A stretch of 64,000 nt of DNA. Source: Agromyces cavernae (GTDB lineage: Bacteria > Actinomycetota > Actinomycetes > Actinomycetales > Microbacteriaceae). The position numbers and the translations under genes are program-made. The stretch lies in contig NZ_JAJNMP010000001.1 in assembly GCF_021044935.1 (NCBI RefSeq), positions 496,001 to 560,000 of the forward strand, read 5' to 3'. The notes beneath the pieces are model-generated. The model saw only the letters and a list, made by a program, of their open reading frames with translations. It had not been told where the DNA came from and did no database searches. Shown in pieces: positions 57,693 through 64,000 of this stretch (position 1 is the first letter of the stretch; each line of letters starts with the position of its first letter).

Positions 57693-58100
57693 ATGGCCAC
57701 CCTCGACGACCTGCGCCGCACCGCCGATGGGCTGCTCGGCAGTGAGGAGCGCGCGACGATGGGCGGCGCCGCGTGGTTCGTCCGGGGCAAGCTGTACGCG
57801 TGGGAGTGCCATCCCTAGCCGAGCATCCCCGCCGACATGCGCGAAGTGATCGCCGACGAGCTCGTCGTCGGGGTGAAGGTCGCCGAGCGCATCGACGCAC
57901 TCGCACTCATCGAGATGGCACCTGAGGTGTTCCTGCGCACCACGACGAGCTGGAGCGAGCCGAAGGTCGCGTTCCGTATGGCCGCCATCGACGACGGCCA
58001 CCTCGTTGAGCTGGTGACCGAGGCGTGGCGCATCCAGGCTCCGAAGTATCTACGACGTGAGTTCGACGGCGTCGGCCCTCCGGACGCGCCCCGGCGGTGA
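57693..58100 (+). pseudogene. MmcQ/YjbR-family gene broken by one nonsense codon
   Basis: Starting at ATG 57693 the frame encodes LDDLRRTADGLLGSEERAT and WFVRGKLYAWECHP, then a TAG at 57816-57818, then continues in frame with PSIPADMREVIADELVVGVK, EVFLRTTTSWSEPKVAFRM and LVELVTEAWRIQAPKYLRRE. The intact paralogue at 35976-36365 has TGG (Trp 42) where this copy has TAG. A single base change explains the loss. No frameshift is needed, so inactivation looks recent; a downstream ATG might still allow a truncated product. Confidence 0.88.
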
Positions 58101-58182
58101 ACGGCGGTGAACCCTTCGGCATGACGCCGGCCGTTTTCGTCCACGCGCCACCTTCCCGCGTCGCCGACGCGGGCGTTTCGGT

Positions 58183-59601
58183 TCAGTAGCCCCCCGCCAC
58201 CACATGCTGCGCCGCCGTCGCGAGGGCGTCGGCGACCTCGTCGACCCCGTCGCGCACCATGCCGACGGTCACGCGCACGTACTCGCGCCGAGCCCGGGCC
58301 CGCGCGCCGCTGCCGACCGTGTCGGCGCCGTTGGCCGCCGCGAGGAACGGCGATCCCGCCGCCACCCGGATGCCCGCCGCTGCGAGCTGCACGAGGGCCG
58401 ACCGCTCGCTCACGACCGGCATCCACAGGTTGACCCCGTCTGCCGGCGCAACCGTCACCCCCCGCACCCGCAGCGCATCGCCGAGGGCCCGCTGCCGCGA
58501 GAAGTACTGCCGGCGCGCCTCGGCGACGGCGTCGAGCGACGACCCGTCGGTGAGCAGGTCGAGCAGGATCGTCTGCAGCATGCGCGACGTCCACCCCGGT
58601 CCGAGCATGCGACGCGCGGTGATGCGGTCGATGAGCTCGCGCGGCCCGCCGAGCGCGGCGATCCTGAGGTCTGGGCCGTGCGATTTCGAGAAGCTGCGCA
58701 CGTGCACGACCTGCGCAGGCAACCAGGTTCCGAGCGTCACGTCGCCCTCGGTCGAGATCATGCCCGAGTGGTCGTCTTCGATCACGATGAGCGCGTCGCC
58801 GTGCTGGTCGGAGCGGATGACCCGCGCGAGCGCCTCGGCACGGTCGGTCGTCATCGACGCTCCAGTGGGGTTCTGGGCCCGTGGCTGCACGAGCGCCGCA
58901 ACCGGCCGGCTGCGCAACGCGACCGCGAGCGCGTCGGGAACCATGCCCTGGTCGTCGAGTGCGACCGGCACGGCGACGGTGCCGAGCACGTCGAGCAGGT
59001 CGAGGAACGGCGGGAACCCGGGATGCTCCACCACGACCCGGTCGCCGAAGCGCACGACCTGTTCGAGCGTGCGCGAGAGTGCGTCGAGCGCGCCGTCGAC
59101 GACCATGATGCGCTCCGCCGCCGACGGCCACGAATCGGCGAGGACGCTCGCGAGCCCGGGGATCACCGGCACCGACTGGTAGCTGCCGGTCTCGGCGCGG
59201 GCCGAGACGCGCGAGAGGGCGGGCGCGAGCGCGGGCAGCAGCAGCGGGTCGGGGGTGCCGCGCGAGAGGTCGAGGCGCACCGGGTCGTCGGGTGCGGCCA
59301 TGCCGCGCATGCGCAGTGCGAGACGACCGGCGGATGCCTCGCGCACGAAGCTGCCCGCACGGCCGCGCGATTCGATCAGACCGGCGCGGGCGAGCGCCTG
59401 CCAGGCCTGGCTGACGGTGGCCGGGCTCACGCCCAGCTCGGTCGCGAGCTCGCGCACCGTGGGCAGGCGGGCGCCGGCCTCGAGCTCGCCGCTCGTCACC
59501 AGCCGGGCGAGATCGCCGGCGATTCCCTTCGGCGTCGTGTCGCTGAAGGGCGCGAGCGACGTGAGGCTCGAGACATCCATGCGAATACTCGATCGCACCA
59601 T
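58183..59601 (-). CDS. MocR-type regulator (GntR HTH + aminotransferase domain)
   Basis: 472 residues. The N-terminal winged helix (residues about 25-95) has LPTVRELATELGVSPATVSQAWQALARAGLIESRGRAGSFV. The remaining 370 residues are a fold-type I aminotransferase domain: VVDGALDALSRTLEQVVRFGDRV, QPRAQNPTGASMT and the PLP-binding Lys in VRSFSKSHGPDLRIAALGG. MocR proteins use PLP or its adducts as effectors. It is divergent from the dihydropyrimidine/hydantoin operon and is likely its regulator, perhaps sensing a beta-amino acid product. An inverted repeat lies 50 bases upstream. Confidence 0.9.
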   Translation of the reverse strand: MVRSSIRMDVSSLTSLAPFSDTTPKGIAGDLARLVTSGELEAGARLPTVRELATELGVSPATVSQAWQALARAGLIESRGRAGSFVREASAGRLALRMRGMAAPDDPVRLDLSRGTPDPLLLPALAPALSRVSARAETGSYQSVPVIPGLASVLADSWPSAAERIMVVDGALDALSRTLEQVVRFGDRVVVEHPGFPPFLDLLDVLGTVAVPVALDDQGMVPDALAVALRSRPVAALVQPRAQNPTGASMTTDRAEALARVIRSDQHGDALIVIEDDHSGMISTEGDVTLGTWLPAQVVHVRSFSKSHGPDLRIAALGGPRELIDRITARRMLGPGWTSRMLQTILLDLLTDGSSLDAVAEARRQYFSRQRALGDALRVRGVTVAPADGVNLWMPVVSERSALVQLAAAGIRVAAGSPFLAAANGADTVGSGARARARREYVRVTVGMVRDGVDEVADALATAAQHVVAGGY

Positions 59602-59650
59602 TGCCTCCTTACGCCGCAGGCGACAGGATGATTAACCACCACGTCACAAG

Positions 59651-59674
59651 GTGAAACATAAAGGAAATGTTCAC
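59651..59674. promoter_or_regulatory. Putative MocR-type operator in the divergent promoter
   Basis: GTGAAACAT, then AAAGGA, then AATGTTCAC: an imperfect inverted repeat in an AT-rich 215-bp gap between the regulator and the catabolic operon. A second half, GTTCACGCCGAAC, overlaps its right end. The assignment to the MocR protein is by position only. Confidence 0.5.
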
Positions 59675-59816
59675 GCCGAACAATAACAGAACGGGTCGCG
59701 AGGCCCGTCGGGCAGCATCCATCGGCACCACCACTCGGCGTTGTACCACCGCCCGGTAGGCAGAACCTCGCACCTACCGACGGACGGCAACGGCGCCGAC
59801 CGACTCAGGAGGCAAC

Positions 59817-60665
59817 ATGACGATCGTCAGAGCGGCCATCACGCAGACGACCTGGACCGGCGACAAGCAGTCGATGCTCGACAAGCACGAGCAGTTCGCC
59901 CGCGATGCGAAGGCGCAGGGCGCCGAGGTGATCTGCTTCCAGGAGCTCTTCTACGGCCCGTACTTCGGCATCACCGAAGACGTGAAGTACTACGACTACG
60001 CGGAGCCGGCCGACGGCCCGATCGTGCAGCGCTTCGCGGCGCTCGCGAAGGAGCTCGGCATGGTCATGGTGCTGCCGATCTACGAAGAGGAGCAGCCGGG
60101 CGTCTACTACAACACCGCGGTGGTGGTCGACTCCGACGGCACGATCCTCGGGTCGTACCGCAAGCACCACATCCCGAACCTCGACAAGTTCTGGGAGAAG
60201 TTCTACTTCCGCCCCGGCAACCTCGGCTACCCGGTGTTCAACACCGCGGTCGGCCCGATCGGCGTGTACATCTGCTACGACCGGCACTTCCCCGAGGGAT
60301 GGCGCGAGCTCGGCCTCAACGGCGCCCAGATCGTGTTCAACCCCAACGCGACGAAGCCGGGCCTCTCGAACCGGCTCTGGGAGATCGAGCAGCCCGCCGC
60401 CGCGGCGGCCAACGGCTACTTCATCGGTGCGGCGAACAGGGTGGGCCTCGAAGACAACGAGTACGGCGAGCTGGCCGTGAACTTCTACGGCATGAGCCAG
60501 TTCGTCGACCCGCAGGGCAACATCGTCGGCGACTACGGCTCGGGAGAGCACGAAGAGGTCGTCGTTCGCGACCTCGACCTCGACATGGTCCGCGACGTGC
60601 GCAACGCCTGGCAGTTCTACCGAGACCGCCGGCCCGAGTCGTACACCTCGATCCCGAAGCCGTGA
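59817..60665 (+). CDS. N-carbamoyl-beta-alanine amidohydrolase-like nitrilase-fold enzyme
   Basis: 282 residues. The Glu-Lys-Cys triad of the nitrilase superfamily is visible: Glu 43 in ICFQELFYGPYF, Lys 116 in SYRKHHIPNLDKFWEKFYF and Cys 153 in GVYICYDRHFPEGWRELGL. The KFWEKFYFRPGN segment is typical of beta-ureidopropionase and related carbamoylases. It would remove the carbamoyl group (CO2 and NH3) from the ring-opened product of the dihydropyrimidinase encoded next. First gene of the operon. Confidence 0.9.
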   Translation: MTIVRAAITQTTWTGDKQSMLDKHEQFARDAKAQGAEVICFQELFYGPYFGITEDVKYYDYAEPADGPIVQRFAALAKELGMVMVLPIYEEEQPGVYYNTAVVVDSDGTILGSYRKHHIPNLDKFWEKFYFRPGNLGYPVFNTAVGPIGVYICYDRHFPEGWRELGLNGAQIVFNPNATKPGLSNRLWEIEQPAAAAANGYFIGAANRVGLEDNEYGELAVNFYGMSQFVDPQGNIVGDYGSGEHEEVVVRDLDLDMVRDVRNAWQFYRDRRPESYTSIPKP

Positions 60666-60747
60666 CGCCGGTCGAGTAGCGCGAAGCGCGTATCGAGACC
60701 CAGTGCAGTGATCTCGATACGGGCCTGGCGGCCCTACTCGATCGACG
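60666..60747. repeat. Dispersed inverted repeat, type 1 (intergenic copy 4)
   Basis: Left arm CGCCGGTCGAGTAGCGCGAA and GCGCGTATCGAGACC; right arm ATCTCGATACGGGCCTGG and CCCTACTCGATCGACG. It fills the gap between the amidohydrolase and dihydropyrimidinase genes and is most like the copy at 23542. Confidence 0.9.
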
Positions 60748-60764
60748 AAGAGAATGGAGCAGCA

Positions 60765-62201
60765 GTGACCACGACCCTCATCACCGGCGGCACCGTCGTC
60801 AGCGCCACCGGCCGCGCGCCCGCCGACGTGCTCATCGACGGCGAGACCATCCGTGCCGTGCTCGAACCGGGCAGCAACCTGCTCGGAACCGATGTCGCGG
60901 CATCCGTCGACCGCGTCATCGACGCGAGCGGAAAGTACGTCATCCCCGGCGGCATCGACGCGCACACGCACATGCAGTTGCCGTTCGGCGGCACCGAGGC
61001 ATCCGACACCTTCGAGACCGGAACCCGGGCCGCAGCGCACGGCGGCACGACGTCGATCATCGACTTCGCCGTGCAGACCTACGGCCAGCGCGTCGAAGAC
61101 GGGCTGGCGGCGTGGCACGAGAAGGCGGCCGGCAACTGCGCGATCGACTACGGCTTCCACCAGATCGTGGGCGACGTGAACGACGCCTCGCTCGCCGCGA
61201 TGCGCCGGCTGCCTGACGAGGGCGTCTCGAGCTTCAAGTTGTTCATGGCGTACCCCGGCGTCTTCTACTCCGATGACGCGCAAGTCCTCAAGGCCATGCA
61301 GGTCTCGCGTGACACGGGCATGCTCACGATGATGCACGCAGAGAACGGCCCCGCGATCGACGTGCTCGCGCAGCAGCTCGTCGACCAGGGCAAGACAGAT
61401 CCGTACTATCACGGCATCGCCCGCGCCTGGGAGATGGAGGAGGAGGCCACGCACCGCGCGATCATGCTCGCGAAGGTGGCGGATGCCCCGTTGTACGTCG
61501 TGCACGTGAGCGCGAAGCAGGCCGTCGAACAGCTCGCGACCGCGCGCGACAAGGGCTGGAACGTCTTCGGCGAGACCTGCCCGCAATACCTCTACCTGTC
61601 GCTCGAGGACCAGCTCGGTGCATCCAGCGACCAGTGGGGTGCCTTCGAGGGCGCGAAGTGGGTGTGCTCGACGCCCCTGCGTTCGCGAGCCGACGGCCAC
61701 CAGCACGCCATGTGGCAGGCGCTGCGCACGAACGACCTGCAGATGGTCTCGACCGACCACTGCCCGTTCTGCATGAAGGACCAGAAGGACCTTGGCTTGT
61801 CCGACTTCCGCAAGATCCCGAACGGCATCGGCGGCATCGAACACCGCATGGACCTCATGTACCAGGGCGTCGTCACCGGCGAGATCACCCTCGAACGGTG
61901 GGTCGAGCTCACGAGCACGACGCCAGCGCGCATGTTCGGGCTCGCCGGCCGAAAGGGCGTCATCCAACCCGGAGCCGACGCCGACATCGTCGTCTACGAC
62001 CCGAACGGGCACACCTCGATCGGCATCGACAAGACGCACCACATGAACATGGACTACTCGGCCTATGAGGGCTACGAGATCGACGGCCACGTCGACACCG
62101 TGCTCTCGCGCGGCAAGGTCGTCGTCGACGGCGACGAGTACCTCGGCGCCAAGGGCGACGGGCAGTTCCTCAAGCGCGGCCTCAGCCAGTACCTGCTCTA
62201 G
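60765..62201 (+). CDS. hydA: Dihydropyrimidinase / hydantoinase
   Basis: 478 residues, cyclic amidohydrolase fold. Metal ligands: GGIDAHTHMQLPFGG near residue 65, the carboxylated Lys in VSSFKLFMAY near 155, MHAENG, VVHVSAKQAVEQL and STDHCPFCMKDQKDLG. The LPFGGTEASDTFETGTRAAAHGGTTSIIDFAVQ segment is typical of dihydropyrimidinases. It opens dihydrouracil/dihydrothymine or hydantoin rings to N-carbamoyl amino acids. The GTG at 60765 follows ATGGAGCAGCA. Confidence 0.94.
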   Translation: MTTTLITGGTVVSATGRAPADVLIDGETIRAVLEPGSNLLGTDVAASVDRVIDASGKYVIPGGIDAHTHMQLPFGGTEASDTFETGTRAAAHGGTTSIIDFAVQTYGQRVEDGLAAWHEKAAGNCAIDYGFHQIVGDVNDASLAAMRRLPDEGVSSFKLFMAYPGVFYSDDAQVLKAMQVSRDTGMLTMMHAENGPAIDVLAQQLVDQGKTDPYYHGIARAWEMEEEATHRAIMLAKVADAPLYVVHVSAKQAVEQLATARDKGWNVFGETCPQYLYLSLEDQLGASSDQWGAFEGAKWVCSTPLRSRADGHQHAMWQALRTNDLQMVSTDHCPFCMKDQKDLGLSDFRKIPNGIGGIEHRMDLMYQGVVTGEITLERWVELTSTTPARMFGLAGRKGVIQPGADADIVVYDPNGHTSIGIDKTHHMNMDYSAYEGYEIDGHVDTVLSRGKVVVDGDEYLGAKGDGQFLKRGLSQYLL

Positions 62202-62216
62202 GGATCGGAGGAACGG

Positions 62217-63233
62217 ATGGAATTCGGAGCGGTCCTGCAGACCAACCCGCCGGCGTCGCGCACCATCCAGCTCGCGAAGCTCGCGGAGACGCACGGCTTC
62301 ACGCACGTGTGGACGTTCGACTCGCACCTGCTCTGGCAGGAGCCGTACGTGATCTACAGCCAGATCCTCGCGCAAACCCAGCGCATCAAGGTCGGCCCGT
62401 TCGTAACCAACCCCGCGACCCGCGACTGGACGGTCACGGCCTCGGTGTTCGCGACGCTCAACGAGATGTTCGGGAACCGCACCGTGTGCGGCATCGGCCG
62501 AGGCGACTCGGCCGTGCGCGTCACGAACGGCAAGCCGGTGACCATCGCCGAGCTGCGCGAGTCGATCCACGTCATCCGTGAGCTCGGCAATTCGCGGCCG
62601 GTCGAGTACAAGGGGTCGACGATCCAGTTCCCCTGGAGTCGCGGCTCGGAACTCGAGGTGTGGGTGGCGGCGTACGGGCCGATGGCGCTCAAGCTCGCGG
62701 GGGAGGTGGGCGACGGCTTCATCCTGCAGCTCGCCGACGTCGACATCGCAGCCTGGATGATCAAGTCGGTGCGCGATGCCGCTGAGGCGGCCGGCCGCGA
62801 CCCGATGTCGGTGAAGTTCTGCGTGGCGGCACCGTTCTACATCGGCGACGACTGGGCGCACATGCGCGACCAGTGCCGCTGGTTCGGCGGCATGGTCGGC
62901 AATCACGTCGCCGACATCGTCGCGAAGTACGGCATGCACGGCACGGTGCCCGACGCGCTCACCGACTACATCAAGGGACGCGAGGGCTACGACTACAACG
63001 AGCACGGGCGTGCGGGCAACGTGCACACCCAGTTCGTGCCCGACGAGATCGTCGACCGGTTCTGCCTGCTCGGCACGGCCGACCAGCACCTCGACAAGCT
63101 CAAGCAGCTCGCAGAGCTCGGCGTCGACCAGTTCGCCGGCTACCTGCAGCACGACAACAAGGAGGAGACGCTCCGCGTGTACGGCGAGACGGTGATCCCC
63201 GCGATGACCGCGCACATCAGAGCAAAGGCATGA
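62217..63233 (+). CDS. LLM-class F420-dependent oxidoreductase of the dihydropyrimidine operon
   Basis: 338 residues. A luciferase-like barrel of the TIGR03842-like group: EFGAVLQTNPPASRTIQLAKLAE, VWTFDSHLLWQEPYVIYSQIL, GPFVTNPATRDWTVTASVFATLNEMFGNRTVCGIGRGDSA, LKLAGEVGDGFILQLADVD. Members occur beside hydantoin or pyrimidine genes; with F420 genes in this genome, F420H2 rather than FMN is the likely cofactor. It might reduce the pyrimidine ring before hydrolysis, though this is untested. The next gene overlaps by 4 bases. Confidence 0.9.
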   Translation: MEFGAVLQTNPPASRTIQLAKLAETHGFTHVWTFDSHLLWQEPYVIYSQILAQTQRIKVGPFVTNPATRDWTVTASVFATLNEMFGNRTVCGIGRGDSAVRVTNGKPVTIAELRESIHVIRELGNSRPVEYKGSTIQFPWSRGSELEVWVAAYGPMALKLAGEVGDGFILQLADVDIAAWMIKSVRDAAEAAGRDPMSVKFCVAAPFYIGDDWAHMRDQCRWFGGMVGNHVADIVAKYGMHGTVPDALTDYIKGREGYDYNEHGRAGNVHTQFVPDEIVDRFCLLGTADQHLDKLKQLAELGVDQFAGYLQHDNKEETLRVYGETVIPAMTAHIRAKA

Positions 63234-64000
63234 CGACGACGACTCCGGCGATCCGGCGAGCGCGCCGCTGGCGCGTCGTGCTCTGGGGTGCGCTCGGCCT
63301 GATCGCGCTCGCCGCGGTGTGGGAGTTGTACAAGCTCGTCGGTCCGGCCGACGGTTGGCTGATCGGTGCGCAAGAGGGAGTGACCGGCAGCGGCATCCGG
63401 CTGCTGCCGCGCACGAGCGATCAGGCCATGCCCCACGCCTGGGAGATGTTCACGCGTGCCGCCGAGCCCGTGACCCGCGCGCCGGGTGCGCTGCCGCTCG
63501 GGGCGGTCGTGCTCCTCGCTGCGCTCGTCAGCCTCGGCGTCGCCGCGCTCGGGTGGCTGGTCGGCGTCATCGTGGGATTCGGGCTCGCGCTGCTCATGCT
63601 CGGGTTCCGCATCGCCGAGCGGGCCGTGCTGCCGTTCGTGATCCTCAGCCAGACCGTGCCGCTCATCGCACTCGCACCCCTCATCCGCAATTGGGGCTCC
63701 CGGCTCGAGTTCGGCGCGTTCTCGTGGGAGAGCTGGATGTCGGTCGTGGTCATCGCGAGCTACCTCGCGTTCTTCCCGGTCGCAGTCGGCGCGCTGCGGG
63801 GCCTGCAGAGCCCCGACGCCGCGCACCTCGACCTCATGCGCAGTTACGCGGCGGGATGGTGGCCCACGCTGTTCCGCCTCCGATTGCCGGCGAGCGTCCC
63901 GTTCCTCATCCCCGCCCTGCGGCTCGCCGCCGCGAATGCCGTCGTCGGCACGGTCGTCGCCGAGATCTCGGTCGGGTTCACGGGCGGCATCGGCCGGCTC
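63230..64000 (+). CDS. ABC transporter permease of the dihydropyrimidine operon (partial)
   Basis: The first 257 residues of a permease that continues past the right edge. Hydrophobic segments include VVLWGALGLIALAAVWELYKL, LPLGAVVLLAALVSLGVAAL and VVVIASYLAFFPVAVGALRGL. The EAA loop begins LMRSYAAGWWPTLFRLRLPASVPFLIPALRLA. The layout matches SsuC/RibX/ThiX-type permeases for aromatic or heterocyclic compounds, in line with import of a pyrimidine or hydantoin. The ATPase and binding-protein genes are expected beyond the window. Confidence 0.88.
   Translation, partial: MTTTTPAIRRARRWRVVLWGALGLIALAAVWELYKLVGPADGWLIGAQEGVTGSGIRLLPRTSDQAMPHAWEMFTRAAEPVTRAPGALPLGAVVLLAALVSLGVAALGWLVGVIVGFGLALLMLGFRIAERAVLPFVILSQTVPLIALAPLIRNWGSRLEFGAFSWESWMSVVVIASYLAFFPVAVGALRGLQSPDAAHLDLMRSYAAGWWPTLFRLRLPASVPFLIPALRLAAANAVVGTVVAEISVGFTGGIGRL

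Noticed and set aside
59805-63215. A very long (over 1100 codons) open frame antisense to the dihydropyrimidine operon.
   Set aside because: It lies exactly opposite well-supported genes, has strongly biased Arg/Val/Asp composition and no family motif; high-GC DNA routinely leaves such antisense frames open.

Overview
This 64-kb window is high-GC, gene-dense DNA that fits a free-living actinobacterium of the Microbacteriaceae (Agromyces, Leifsonia or a close relative). The main reasons are coenzyme F420 biosynthesis genes next to an F420-dependent glucose-6-phosphate dehydrogenase, many GTG and TTG starts, DUF6421, DUF6328 and CWB2 proteins, a DUF222-HNH (13E12-type) endonuclease, and dispersed inverted repeats of the form GGTCGAGTAGCGC...GCGTATCGAGACC. 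I found no rRNA, tRNA, CRISPR array, insertion sequence or prophage. No gene for FbiC (the FO synthase) is present.

Layout. 0-3 kb: end of an ArsR/SRPBCC pair and a NarL-type two-component system. 3-16 kb: SulP transporter; a PIG-L deacetylase divergent from a PadR-membrane protein-secreted protein operon; a GH109/NEW3 glycan operon; an MFS transporter; a second member of a Cys/Trp-rich secreted family; an SDR-DUF6421 pair. 16-26 kb: a repeat-containing lipoprotein, an AlkD-like protein, a TetR/MFS drug-export pair, a polysaccharide deacetylase lipoprotein, an SsuABC-like importer, GNAT and SDR enzymes. 26-31 kb: Ser/Thr kinase with lipoprotein, exonuclease III, a CWB2 surface protein and small membrane proteins. 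31.7-35.4 kb: cofE, an LLM oxidoreductase, cofC and fgd. 35.4-38.5 kb: a small lower-GC block flanked by a 26-bp direct repeat. 38.5-48.7 kb: gamma-glutamyltransferase, a LolA-like protein with an ABC exporter, an iron/cobalamin-type ABC importer, and cofD. 48.8-53.5 kb: HNH protein, hydrolase, EF-G2. 53.5-58.1 kb: an accessory stretch with an ETX/MTX2-type pore-forming protein, a DinB2-type polymerase, small genes and two gene remnants. 58.2-64 kb: a MocR-type regulator divergent from a dihydropyrimidine/hydantoin degradation operon that runs off the right edge.

How the genes work together. CofC activates phospholactate or a related three-carbon acid, CofD transfers it to FO, CofE adds glutamates, and Fgd reduces F420 for LLM-family oxidoreductases, of which two more are present (32.6 and 62.2 kb). 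The 58-64 kb operon would import a cyclic amide or pyrimidine compound, open its ring and remove the carbamoyl group.

The most unusual signal is a set of dispersed repeats that lie inside genes and are translated. An 80-bp element sits in the same frame in a response-regulator linker and an iron-permease N-terminus. A 30-bp element sits in the same frame in the LolA-like gene and cofD. An inverted repeat adds about 31 residues to CofC, and another contributes to an ABC permease N-terminus. Several of these genes also carry short in-frame tandem repeats.
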